DNA of 64,000 nt, from assembly GCA_900544595.1 (NCBI GenBank), contig UQVQ01000004.1, positions 62,001 through 126,000 of the forward strand, read 5' to 3'. Below, piece by piece: positions 39,736 to 47,511 of this stretch (its first letter is position 1; each line of letters begins with the position of its first letter). A program made the translations under genes and the position numbers. The notes under the pieces are model-generated. The model saw only the letters and a program-made list of their open reading frames with translations. It did not search any database and had not been told where the DNA came from. Source of the DNA: an uncultured Bacillota bacterium. GTDB lineage: Bacteria > Bacillota > Clostridia > Christensenellales > UBA1242.

Positions 39736-40200
39736 CTAAGCTTTTTTAATAACCCCGCAGGCAATTCTTGCTCCAGAGTTTCCGGAAGGCTGAGTTGTGA
39801 AATCGTCATAACCGTCGTGAATTATAACCGACTTGCCAATTATTTCGCTTGGAGTGAATCTGTTTGTTAAAACAAGCGAAATTGCCGTTCCGCTTGCAGA
39901 AAGAAGGGGAGGAAGGTCGCCAGAGTGAAGCGGGTGCGTTCCTTCGCCATAATGCCCGCCCGCGGAAGAAAAATCACCGTCGCATTCGCCGTTTTCGTGG
40001 ATGTGCATTGCAAAAAAGTTTGTTTCTGTTTTTGGAAGATTGGAAATTTCACTTAAAACCAAAACCCCATCTTTGCATGAGAAAAACTTAACAAAGCCGT
40101 GAGTTTCCTTGCTTTCTTCGCCCCCAGCAATCTTGGCAATTGCAAAAGGTCTTGTTAAAAAAGGAATTTGAAAATAATTTGTGTTTTGAACTTTGAACAT
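39736..40200 (-). CDS. Cu/Zn superoxide dismutase-like protein, no signal peptide
   Basis: 154 residues. The SodC pattern is clear: AMHIHENGECDG (two Cu ligand His and a disulfide Cys), SAGGHYGEGTHPLHSGDLPP (bridging and Zn His/Asp), SVIIHDGYDDF (Cu ligand His) and SGARIACGVI (second disulfide Cys). Bacterial Cu/Zn SODs are nearly always exported, yet no signal peptide or lipobox is present, and the N-terminus is FKVQNTNYFQIPF. It may be cytosolic or spore-associated, as for some YojM-like proteins. Ligand set looks complete. Start after AGAAG. Confidence 0.87.
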   Translation of the reverse strand: MFKVQNTNYFQIPFLTRPFAIAKIAGGEESKETHGFVKFFSCKDGVLVLSEISNLPKTETNFFAMHIHENGECDGDFSSAGGHYGEGTHPLHSGDLPPLLSASGTAISLVLTNRFTPSEIIGKSVIIHDGYDDFTTQPSGNSGARIACGVIKKA

Positions 40201-40327
40201 AACTTCTTTTATGATTCAATTTAGATTTATGTGAGTATTATAAGTAAAATTTATATCATAAATAAATTTTTTGTAATTTACAATATATCACTTGTGGGAT
40301 AAAATGGTTTATGAAAGGAGAAAATGT

Positions 40328-40846
40328 ATGAATTATTTATCACAAACAGAAAACAAACATTTTTATTACAGCGGGAAAAATTGTTTGTTTAACACTAACT
40401 CGGAGGTCTGTATTCAATATGTCGACCCAAATGTGAACTATTTCAATGGGGAGGAGTCGTCTGCAAAATTCTATCCTTCTGGCGCACTTTTAACAACAAA
40501 AAAAGACTATCAAATTAACATAACTTTTGTTAAAAACAACGGTGAAAGATTGTTTTCTGTTAATAAGGCAAAGTTCGATTGCGACATGGGTGTTTTCGAT
40601 GCAAATGCACTTGTTTGCGGGTCGGGTGTTTTAGTCAGTTATGAAAACTATGACCAAACAACAAGTTACGATTACTATACATATTCTGGAATGCAACTTA
40701 AAGAAACGGATTTTAACAAACTTTGCGCAAAAGTTAAAAAATTTGAAGAAAATTTTGGATTTTATTATGACCCTGCGCAAAAGCCAAGCAAGAACTCCGA
40801 CAGTTTTATTGGAAAAATTCTTCGCGAAAACGGAATGGAAAAATAA
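40328..40846 (+). CDS. Hypothetical protein, 172 aa
   Basis: ATG at 40328 follows AAAGGAG with 7-nt spacing, so translation is likely; an in-frame extension to 40307 is not needed. The product is soluble, Tyr/Asn/Lys-rich with mixed strands (FYYSGKNCLFN, YQINITFVKNNGERLF) and a helical C-terminus (KKFEENFGFYYDPAQK). No signal peptide, membrane segment or known motif. I do not recognise the family. It converges with the LysR gene over a shared terminator. Confidence 0.6.
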   Translation: MNYLSQTENKHFYYSGKNCLFNTNSEVCIQYVDPNVNYFNGEESSAKFYPSGALLTTKKDYQINITFVKNNGERLFSVNKAKFDCDMGVFDANALVCGSGVLVSYENYDQTTSYDYYTYSGMQLKETDFNKLCAKVKKFEENFGFYYDPAQKPSKNSDSFIGKILRENGMEK

Positions 40847-40847
40847 A

Positions 40848-40876
40848 AAAGGACGAACAAAAATTCGTCCTATTTT
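40848..40876. terminator. Bidirectional terminator
   Basis: AGGACGAA (40850-40857) pairs with TTCGTCCT (40864-40871), with A- and T-runs either side. Confidence 0.85.
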
Positions 40877-41751
40877 TCGTTAATAATTTGAAGAAGTTTT
40901 TCCAAGGCGGGGTTTGATGTTTGCTTGTTTGAAAGGCAAACAATTTCTCTTGCGCAAAGCGAAAAGTTTGGGAAAATAACTTGAACTTCGCCAGATTGAA
41001 CAGCGTCTTTATAGTAGTCCACGCTAACAAACGCAATTCCAAAGCCTTTTTTAACAAACTCATAAAGCAAAATATAGTTGTCAAGTTCATATTTGGGATT
41101 GAGTTTAATTTGATGTTTTTCAAAGAAACGGTCGAGAGTTTGGCGCGAGCCGTTGTTTATGCTTGGAAGCATTAAATCGCTTATTGGGAAGTTTTTAATG
41201 TCCAAGTTTTCGCTGCTAAACTTCTTTTTATATTCTGCGTTTCCAATAAGTTGATACTCAACGTTAAACTGTTTAACAATTTTAAAGTCGTCAATTTTGT
41301 TTGTTTTATCAACAAAAATTAAATCTAAATTGTTGCTTTCAAGTTTGCTAATCAAGTTTTCTTTCGAACCGCGTTCCATAATAATTTGAATGTTAGGAAA
41401 TTTCTTTGCAAAAGCCGAAAGATAGTTAAGCAAAACTTGGTTCATATTAGACGAGCAAGAGCCAATTCGTATCATCCCTTCTTCAAGTTTGCTAAATCTT
41501 TTTGCAAGTGCTTCTGCTTCGTCAAATTTTTCAATGCAGCTTCCAATGTTTGCGTAGAGCAGTTTTCCAAAGGAAGTTAGTTCAACCCCTTTGCTTTTTC
41601 TTTCAAAAAGTTTTTGTCCAAGCTCCTTTTCAAGTTCCTTAATTGAAAAGGAAACGGCGGGCTGGGAAACGTAAAGTTGTTCGCTTGCACGGGAAATGTT
41701 TTTTTCTTTTGCAACCGCGCAAAAAATTTTGTATAGGTTAAGGTTTGTCAT
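40870..41751 (-). CDS. LysR-family transcriptional regulator
   Basis: 293 residues. The N-terminal winged helix (1-60) is canonical: YKIFCAVAKEKNISRASEQL, YVSQPAVSFSIKELEKELG and LFERKSKGVELTSFG. The effector domain (90-290) has the usual periplasmic-binding fold (IRIGSCSSN, LDLIFVDKTN). Effector unknown. It is divergent from thyX with 86 bp between them, so by LysR habit it may regulate thyX or itself; no clear operator was picked out. Confidence 0.92.
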   Translation of the reverse strand: MTNLNLYKIFCAVAKEKNISRASEQLYVSQPAVSFSIKELEKELGQKLFERKSKGVELTSFGKLLYANIGSCIEKFDEAEALAKRFSKLEEGMIRIGSCSSNMNQVLLNYLSAFAKKFPNIQIIMERGSKENLISKLESNNLDLIFVDKTNKIDDFKIVKQFNVEYQLIGNAEYKKKFSSENLDIKNFPISDLMLPSINNGSRQTLDRFFEKHQIKLNPKYELDNYILLYEFVKKGFGIAFVSVDYYKDAVQSGEVQVIFPNFSLCAREIVCLSNKQTSNPALEKLLQIINEK

Positions 41752-41837
41752 AAATTTTGCTTATTCCTTTAATAAAATTTTTGTCTTTGAAATTATATCA
41801 AAAAGAAAATATAATTACAATTGAAAAAGGAGAAAAA

Positions 41838-42986
41838 ATGGAAATTAAAATTTTGGCTGCAACAGCGCCATATAAAGATGGGGAAAATAAAAAAGAGTTT
41901 TTTAACAAATTAAGCGGAGAAGTTGCGGGAATTTGTTATATGCCTTCAACAATTGACACAATTTTAAATCAGCCGCTTGAAAAGAAACTTAAGCGTGCGC
42001 AAACAACAAAAGAAAGCGGACATCACAGCGTTTTCGACCACGAATATGTTACCTTATATTTGGAAGATGTTCCAAAAATGTTTGCAATGCTTTTGAACAA
42101 CGAAAAAGTTTACACAACAAGCGAAAAAAGCGCACGCTACACTAAGATGATTCTTGAAGGAAACGAACTTAATCTTTTTGAAAAGTGGGTTGGAATTTTT
42201 GAAAAGTTAATAATTCAAAAATATGGGAATCAGCCATATTTTGCCGGCAATCGAGTTCAAAAACTAGCGCAAGAAAATGCAAGATATTTCACTTCGGTTT
42301 TCACGCCAACTTCTCTTGCCTACACTGTTTCCTATCGCCAACTTAACTACATTTATTGTTGGCTTAAAAACATAGACAAAAATTCAAACGAATATTTGGA
42401 AGCATTAAAACCAACCGCAAAAGCCTTTTGTGAAAAAATTGAAAAAGAAGGGCTTGTTGACGAAAAACTTGCCGAGTTTGGCGAGCAAAGAGATTTCAGT
42501 TTGTTTGCAAAGAAAGATAGGGTAGAATACTTTGGAGATGTTTATTCAACTTCCTATGAAGGCTCTTTTGCTTCGCTTGCCCAAGCGCAACGACATCGAA
42601 CTCTTAACTATGAGTTTAGAAATTTGAAAGAGAAAAACTATTATGTTCCAAAAATAATTGAAAACAGCCCGCTTAAAGAAATGTGGCTTGAGGATATGAG
42701 AAAAGTTGATGCAATAACCCCGCAAGGCCAGCTTGTTCAAATTTATGAAAGAGGAACGCCGGAAAGTTTTATTCTTAAAGTTCGCGAAAGACTTTGCACT
42801 TGCGCCCAACTTGAAATTGCAAATCAAACAAAAAACACTCTTGAAAAATATATTGAAAAAACAACCGACGGAGAAATTAAATCTATGCTTGAAAAATATA
42901 ATAATGGAGCAAGATGCACCTCTGGCTATAAATGTAAAAACCCATGCGGGTTTAAAGAAGGAATTGATTTATCTCGCGAAATTTAA
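41838..42986 (+). CDS. thyX: Tandem-domain FAD-dependent thymidylate synthase-like protein (ThyX)
   Basis: 382 residues, start after AAAGGAG; ordinary ThyX is about 220-250. Two ThyX-like halves are seen. The first (about 25-190) has GHHSVFDHEY (61-70), TTSEKSARY (93-101) and TSLAYTVSYRQLNYI, but lacks RHR. The second (about 230-340) has the RHR core AQRHRTLNYEF (250-260) and RLCTCAQLEI (318-327). The FAD/dUMP motif RHRx7S is thus divided between the copies. A Cys cluster RCTSGYKCKNPCGF (359-372) ends the protein, possibly a metal site. It makes dTMP using methylene-folate and FAD. No thyA is in the window. Confidence 0.85.
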   Translation: MEIKILAATAPYKDGENKKEFFNKLSGEVAGICYMPSTIDTILNQPLEKKLKRAQTTKESGHHSVFDHEYVTLYLEDVPKMFAMLLNNEKVYTTSEKSARYTKMILEGNELNLFEKWVGIFEKLIIQKYGNQPYFAGNRVQKLAQENARYFTSVFTPTSLAYTVSYRQLNYIYCWLKNIDKNSNEYLEALKPTAKAFCEKIEKEGLVDEKLAEFGEQRDFSLFAKKDRVEYFGDVYSTSYEGSFASLAQAQRHRTLNYEFRNLKEKNYYVPKIIENSPLKEMWLEDMRKVDAITPQGQLVQIYERGTPESFILKVRERLCTCAQLEIANQTKNTLEKYIEKTTDGEIKSMLEKYNNGARCTSGYKCKNPCGFKEGIDLSREI

Positions 42987-43013
42987 AAAACTAGGAATTT
43001 TCCTAGTTTTTTA
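42985..43013 (+). terminator. thyX terminator
   Basis: AAAACTAGGA (42987-42996) pairs with TCCTAGTTTT (43001-43010). The 43014-43204 gap after it is almost entirely A/T with no gene. Confidence 0.85.
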
Positions 43014-43204
43014 TTTTATGATATCTATTTTATTTAATAATTATTTTAGTTTTTATTTAAATATTATTTTATTTAATTTATTTTTAATTAAAAAAATTAA
43101 AAATTTATTTTAAAAATATATTTAATTATATTTATTTCTTCAATAATTTAATTATTACAAAATATTTTTACATTTATCTTTTAAAAGCAAAACAATAAAA
43201 AGTT

Positions 43205-43795
43205 TTATTCAATAATGATGTCGTTTTCCTTGTCAAGCTGTTTGTTAATTTCCTTCTTTGCTTGACGAATTTTATGGCTGAACGACAATGTTAAAACAAA
43301 ACGCTTAACGCCTTCAATGATAAGAGAGCAGCCGGCAAAAATCATAACAGTTTCAAAGGTTGAAAACATAACAGCAATTCCAAGCACAGTTGTTAAAATT
43401 GACAAAACAAAAAGAACCGGCCAACCTTTAATTTGCGCCTTTGCGCAATAAATACTTTCGGAAAGGGTTGAAATTGAATCAATAACAATAAACAGACCGA
43501 AAAACACTGTTAATATTCCTTGAATTGCGTTTGGATAGATCAAACAAAAAAGTCCTAAAATTAACATAACCGCCGAGCAAACAAGCAGGTGAGTTCCAAG
43601 CAAACGGCCAACACTGAAATAACGAATGAAAAGTGCAATGCTCATAGCAATAAGAAAAGAGCCAAAAACAATGCATAAAACATCGCCTGTTGAACCGGGC
43701 AAAGCAACACAAAGAATTCCTGTTGCAATTGTTAAAATAGCAATTAAAATGCTGTCCCATTTAACTTTTTTAAAGAAGTTTTTTAATTCCTCCAT
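43205..43795 (-). CDS. DUF308/HdeD-like membrane protein
   Basis: 196 residues with six hydrophobic segments in three paired repeats, the HdeD/DUF308 layout. Recurrent pairs include ILTIATGILCVALPG, IVFGSFLIAMSIAL, MLILGLFCLIYPNAIQGI, TVFFGLFIVIDSIS and VLGIAVMFSTFETVMIFAG. HdeD is linked to acid stress in enterobacteria; in Bacillota the role is unknown. The tail (KKEINKQLDKENDI) is charged. GGAG precedes the ATG. Confidence 0.8.
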   Translation of the reverse strand: MEELKNFFKKVKWDSILIAILTIATGILCVALPGSTGDVLCIVFGSFLIAMSIALFIRYFSVGRLLGTHLLVCSAVMLILGLFCLIYPNAIQGILTVFFGLFIVIDSISTLSESIYCAKAQIKGWPVLFVLSILTTVLGIAVMFSTFETVMIFAGCSLIIEGVKRFVLTLSFSHKIRQAKKEINKQLDKENDIIIE

Positions 43796-44089
43796 CTTTT
43801 TTCTCCTTCTAATAAAGATATGATACCACTTTTAAAAATTTAGTCAAAAAGTTTTATCGCTGTTGAAGTTGTTTAAAAGAGAAAAACAGATTTGAAAGCC
43901 TATTGCTTATGTTTAACTGTTTAAGCAATAATTTTTTCCATTTACATCTGCAACCAAATTCTGCTACGATAGGGCGGACGAACGGAAAAGATAAATAGGA
44001 GTTATACAATAAAAAACACCTTGTTAGATGCAAGGTGTTTTGTTTTAGTTTATAAAAGATAATGGATAAATTACTGAAAAGAACTCTAA
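43796..44089. other. Intergenic region with hairpins and a possible 29-codon ORF
   Basis: No clear gene. TTGCTTA (about 43905) and TAAGCAA (about 43930) form a hairpin followed by AATTTTTT. An open frame of 29 codons (43909-43998, MFNCLSNNFFHLHLQ then PNSATIGRTNGKDK) has no ribosome site. It includes a GC-rich patch (about 43956-43984) that stands out from the AT background, and a terminator hairpin follows at 44013-44041. A small RNA from the plus strand is possible. Confidence 0.35.
44013..44045 (+). terminator. Strong hairpin with T-run
   Basis: AAAACACCTTG (44013-44023) pairs with CAAGGTGTTTT (44031-44041). No annotated gene ends just before it, so it may close the unexplained transcript at 43.9-44.0 kb. 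Confidence 0.7.
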
Positions 44090-44095
44090 ATGAAA

Positions 44096-44131
44096 AAATA
44101 CGAACTCAAAGATATCCTTCTTGTTCGTATT
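44096..44131 (-). terminator. Terminator of tRNA-Ser
   Basis: AATACGAAC (44097-44105) pairs with GTTCGTATT (44123-44131); on the minus strand a T-run follows, 10 nt after the tRNA 3' end. Confidence 0.75.
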
Positions 44132-44140
44132 ATTCACTAC

Positions 44141-44231
44141 TGGCGGAGAAGGAGGGATTTGAACCCTCGCGCCCTGTTACAAGCCTACTCCCTTAGCAGG
44201 GGAGCCCCTTCGACCACTTGGGTACTTCTCC
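44141..44231 (-). tRNA. tRNA-Ser (anticodon GCU)
   Basis: 91 nt on the minus strand. Acceptor GGAGAAG pairs with CTTCTCC, discriminator G, and CCA is encoded (44141-44143). The D stem is CCC/GGG, the anticodon stem CTCCC/GGGAG holds loop CTGCTAA (anticodon GCU, reading AGC/AGU), a long variable arm typical of Ser tRNAs follows, and the T arm is GAGGG-TTCAAAT-CCCTC. No intron. Confidence 0.96.
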
Positions 44232-44320
44232 AATTTTTCTTTTTCGATTCGCCATTTGAAAGGCTTTGGGTGCGCGTTTGAGAGAGTTTTTCCACAAAGC
44301 TTTTCAACTGACATTTTGAA

Positions 44321-44348
44321 TTTTAGCACAATCTTTTTTTTTAGTCAA
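44321..44348 (-). promoter_or_regulatory. Promoter of tRNA-Ser
   Basis: On the minus strand TTGACT (44343-44348), 16 nt, TAAAAT (44321-44326), about 83 nt before the mature tRNA 5' end. Confidence 0.6.
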
Positions 44349-44398
44349 CATTTTAAAAGAATAAACATAAATTAAATTTTTATTGGAACACTAAAAGA

Positions 44399-45454
44399 AT
44401 GAAGAAAAAACTTTTGGCGGCAGTTATAGCGTTTTTATGTGTGTTAACCATCTTGAATTTTGGGAAAATTGACATTGCAAAAGCGGAAGAAGCGGGGGTT
44501 GCCCATTTCTTTTCCCACGAACTTGTTTACAGCCCAGAGCGGGCATATTGCAAGGCGAACAGATTGCGACGTTGTTTCGACCGAGATCATTTAACAGCAA
44601 GTGAGTTTAAAAAGATTTTAGAGGAATGGCATTCGCGCGGTTATGTTCTTGTTAACATTGAAGATGTTTACGCTTTTGAAAATGGAAAATGGCACGAAAA
44701 GAAAGACGTTGATTTAAATGGGAAAAAGCCAATTGTTCTTAGTTTCGACGATTTAACTTATGACACGCGCGAAAGAGGAATTGTTGAAAAAATTGTTGAA
44801 AAGGACGGCGAAATTTGGGATTACACAAGTTGCGAGGAGCAGCAGTTCACGCAAGAGCGCGACGGGGTTACAATTCTTGAAAAGTTTATTGAAGAAAATC
44901 CGGATTTTTCCTTTAACGGTGCGAGAGCAATTTTGTGCGTAACTGGGTATAACGGCGCATTTGGGCATCGCGTTTTTGAAGGGACATATCTTTCAGGCGA
45001 AAAACTTGAAAAAGAAGAAGAAAGTTTAAAAAATCTTGTTGCGCTCTTGAAAGAAAAGGGCTACCGCTTTGGGTGTCACAGCTATTCCCATTTCAATTGC
45101 GCCTATGCAAGCGCAGGGCAGTTTAGGGAAGATTTAAGAAAATGGCAAAACGAAATTGGAAAATATGTTGGAGAAACAAACATATATTGCTACCCAGGAG
45201 GGAACCATAAAGCACAAAGTCAAAACAATGAATTTTTGAAGGCGAACGGATTTACGACGTTCCTTTGCACTGGGCAAGCGCCAACAAAAGGCGAGGAAAA
45301 CGAAAACCGAGCAACATATTTCTATCGCCACCCGCTTGACGGAACATCGCTTCGACTTTGCGAAAAGGAATATGCGAAGTTCTTCGATGCGCGGAAAGTT
45401 TATGAAGAGAAAAGATATTTGCCTTTTTCGTGTAGGCAAGGCTATGGAGAATGA
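44399..45454 (+). CDS. Exported polysaccharide deacetylase (NodB-type)
   Basis: 351 residues. A signal peptide covers 1-30 (MKKKLLAAVIAFLCVLTIL ending AKAEE). The catalytic Asp pair lies in IVLSFDDLTYD (about 122-132), the metal-binding HSYSH near 226-230, and CYPGGNHKAQ is the later barrel motif. It de-N-acetylates or deacetylates an extracellular glycan; peptidoglycan modification, possibly for spore cortex, is a guess. The extra 80 residues between the first and second motifs are longer than in PdaA. No clear ribosome site precedes the ATG; CATAAATT at 44366 could be a sigma-E-like box. Confidence 0.85.
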   Translation: MKKKLLAAVIAFLCVLTILNFGKIDIAKAEEAGVAHFFSHELVYSPERAYCKANRLRRCFDRDHLTASEFKKILEEWHSRGYVLVNIEDVYAFENGKWHEKKDVDLNGKKPIVLSFDDLTYDTRERGIVEKIVEKDGEIWDYTSCEEQQFTQERDGVTILEKFIEENPDFSFNGARAILCVTGYNGAFGHRVFEGTYLSGEKLEKEEESLKNLVALLKEKGYRFGCHSYSHFNCAYASAGQFREDLRKWQNEIGKYVGETNIYCYPGGNHKAQSQNNEFLKANGFTTFLCTGQAPTKGEENENRATYFYRHPLDGTSLRLCEKEYAKFFDARKVYEEKRYLPFSCRQGYGE

Positions 45455-45553
45455 AACGGGCAGCGGCTCGTTTTATTTCTTAAATTGCTTTAAAATGTTT
45501 GGATAATACTTTTTTTTGTGTAATAATATAATCAAATAAAAGGAGTTTGAATT

Positions 45554-46111
45554 ATGCCACAAAAACGCTATCAATTCGTTAAACCAGACGGTTGGAGAAT
45601 TATTAAACCAGAAAGATATAGAGATTTCTCAATTCTTTCAACGGAACTTGTTCCTTGCATCTATGGCTTCGCAATTGAAAGAAACGAAGGTTTTGATGTT
45701 GTAAGTATGTTTGACTACGGCGAAAGTTCTGGGGAATTTATTGCAGAACTTAACGAGGAACTTAACCGCCTTGAACTTAATAACAGAGATGTTAAAGGAA
45801 TTAACGACTACATCAAAGAGAACGCAGCCGACTATGCCGTTTCGGAAACATCAAGCATGAAACCTGTTTACCATAAAGCAGTTAAAATTTATGGGAAAAA
45901 TGTTTTTGTTAACATAATGGATGTTGCAACAAACATTGGAAAAAGCTATTCCTTGCAATTGTTTGTTAAACTCGACAGAAACCTTGTTTGCTTTGGAACT
46001 TCTGTTCCAAAACTTGACACTTCGCGCCCAATGGAAAGCGCAGTTGAGTCGTATAAATTTGTTAATGAACTTGTTAACACTGTGATCAAAACCTTGGATG
46101 TTGCAAAATAA
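45554..46111 (+). CDS. Hypothetical conserved protein, 185 aa
   Basis: ATG after AAAGGAG and a TATAAT box at 45527-45532. Soluble alpha/beta protein without signal peptide. The pattern (YQFVKPDGWRIIKPERYRDF, SLQLFVKLDRNLVCFGTSVP, ESYKFVNELVNTVIKTL) recalls the PsbP/DcrB-like fold with a terminal helix. The short N-terminal KPDGW also fits. No catalytic motif seen. It is a single-gene unit with a terminator, close to ytxC-thrS. Confidence 0.6.
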   Translation: MPQKRYQFVKPDGWRIIKPERYRDFSILSTELVPCIYGFAIERNEGFDVVSMFDYGESSGEFIAELNEELNRLELNNRDVKGINDYIKENAADYAVSETSSMKPVYHKAVKIYGKNVFVNIMDVATNIGKSYSLQLFVKLDRNLVCFGTSVPKLDTSRPMESAVESYKFVNELVNTVIKTLDVAK

Positions 46112-46132
46112 CATTTCCGCGGTTAAAATTTC

Positions 46133-46168
46133 TTCCCTTGCATAAAATACAATGCAAGGGTTTTTTAT
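46133..46168 (+). terminator. Terminator after the 185-aa gene
   Basis: CCCTTGCAT (46135-46143) pairs with ATGCAAGGG (46152-46160), then TTTTTT. Confidence 0.92.
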
Positions 46169-46211
46169 TGCTGCGCTTTGGCTCAAATTATGCAATAAGA
46201 AAAAAGATAAA

Positions 46212-46985
46212 ATGTTTGAATTTCAACTTTCAACTCTAAACGAAAAAGTTTCAAACCAAATTTTTTTTGAACTTAAAAACACAATCGCGGAAACTAACGC
46301 AGTTTTAACTTCATATGCGGAAAACGGGAGAAATAACATTGTTGTTGCTTGCGACGAAATTGAAAAACCTCGGGTGTGTTTTTTCTTAACCGACGTGATT
46401 TCAGACGCAATTTCAACTTTCTTCAAACTTGAATTCGTTGAAGATAACTTGAAAATTCCCGTTAAAAACGAAATAAGCTTCCAAGCCTTCAAAAAAGCCC
46501 TCGTCGCTTTCGACCGCGAAACAGATAAATACATAGTTTCTCGTTCGCTTAAAATTGGAAATGAACTTAACCTTGAAGCCTTCTATAACTTTCGCCTTAA
46601 ACAACTTCGAACAAAATGGCTTGAAATAATTCAACTTGCAAACGACAACGCCTCCTACCTTCTTTGCAGCGACACCTTTCTCGACCTTCTTAAATTCCTA
46701 ATAGATAACATCGAAATTTCGCGCGGAACAATCAATGTTGTTAAAGAAGGAAACGAGTTTAAACTTTGCGACGAAAGTTTCAACGAAATCCAGCCCGAAC
46801 AATGCCCGCTTGCAAACCTCGAACAAGAAAGCGGGGAAGTTGGCTTGGTAACTTCCTTAATTGCTCTTTCCCCAAAGAAAATCAATGTCTATTGCAGCCC
46901 CTTCGAAAACAATTGCGCCTTAACCTTAATTTCGCAAATCTTCGAAAATCGCGTTTCAATTCTCCCCGAAAATGCCGGAAGATAA
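46212..46985 (+). CDS. ytxC: YtxC-like sporulation protein
   Basis: 257 residues from ATG 46212; upstream extension would run into the terminator hairpin. The YtxC hallmark is the central helix FYNFRLKQLRTKWLEII (about 122-138), followed by YLLCSDTFLDLLKFLIDN. The C-terminal third (GLVTSLIALSPKKINVYC) fits the family. ytxC stands next to thrS in Bacillus too, as here. The function is unknown. No good ribosome site is visible. Confidence 0.78.
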   Translation: MFEFQLSTLNEKVSNQIFFELKNTIAETNAVLTSYAENGRNNIVVACDEIEKPRVCFFLTDVISDAISTFFKLEFVEDNLKIPVKNEISFQAFKKALVAFDRETDKYIVSRSLKIGNELNLEAFYNFRLKQLRTKWLEIIQLANDNASYLLCSDTFLDLLKFLIDNIEISRGTINVVKEGNEFKLCDESFNEIQPEQCPLANLEQESGEVGLVTSLIALSPKKINVYCSPFENNCALTLISQIFENRVSILPENAGR

Positions 46986-47030
46986 AAAATATTCTAAACT
47001 AAAAATTTATTATAAGAATTTAAATAAACA

Positions 47031-47060
47031 AAAAAACAACCACATAACGTGGCTGTTTTT
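47031..47060. terminator. Terminator between ytxC and the BspA-like remnant
   Basis: AAAAACAACCAC pairs with GTGGCTGTTTTT with one mismatch (about 47031-47060). Confidence 0.75.
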
Positions 47061-47082
47061 GGTTCAAAAATTTTGCCAATTC

Positions 47083-47436
47083 TTAATTTGCTTTAAGAAT
47101 TAAAGTTTTTCCAACATTTATTGAGTTTATTTGAGTGTATGTGTTATTTGTGTTCGCTTGGTCAACCCACAAATAGCCCGTTTTTGTTGGCAAATCAACC
47201 GCCGTGCTTCCAATTGCCTTTGGAGTTTTGATTTCGGTTAAAGCAGAGCAACCGCCAAGCATACTATCCGTGTTTGTAACCCTTGACATGTCAAAAGACG
47301 ACAGATTAAGCGAGGTTAAAACTCGGCAGTTAGAGAACATGCATGACATATCTGTAACATTACTTGTGTTGAAATTTCCAAAAGAAATTGATGTTAAATT
47401 TGTAAGTCTATTTGCATCTAATGCATTACTAAACAC
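47083..47436 (-). pseudogene. Remnant of a BspA/DUF285 leucine-rich surface protein
   Basis: 117 codons whose first part carries DUF285 repeats (SNVTDMSCMFSNC, SFDMSRVTNTDSMLGGCSAL) and whose end looks like the tail of such a protein. It begins with GTG 18 nt after an in-frame TGA, with no ribosome site, signal peptide or N-terminal half. Typical BspA-like proteins run to many hundreds of residues. It is most likely the 3' fragment of a lost surface adhesin gene between ytxC and thrS. Confidence 0.65.
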
Positions 47437-47511
47437 AATTTTTGAAATTTTTCATAAAAAAATTGACATCTTTGCGCGGTTGGTGTAAATTTATTATAAG
47501 AGGAAAAAAGT

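Noticed and set aside
46986..47511. T-box leader before thrS
   Set aside because: The conserved GGTGG-type T-box sequence and specifier stem were looked for and not seen; a protein remnant and plain AT-rich sequence are there instead. The same holds before aspS and asnS.
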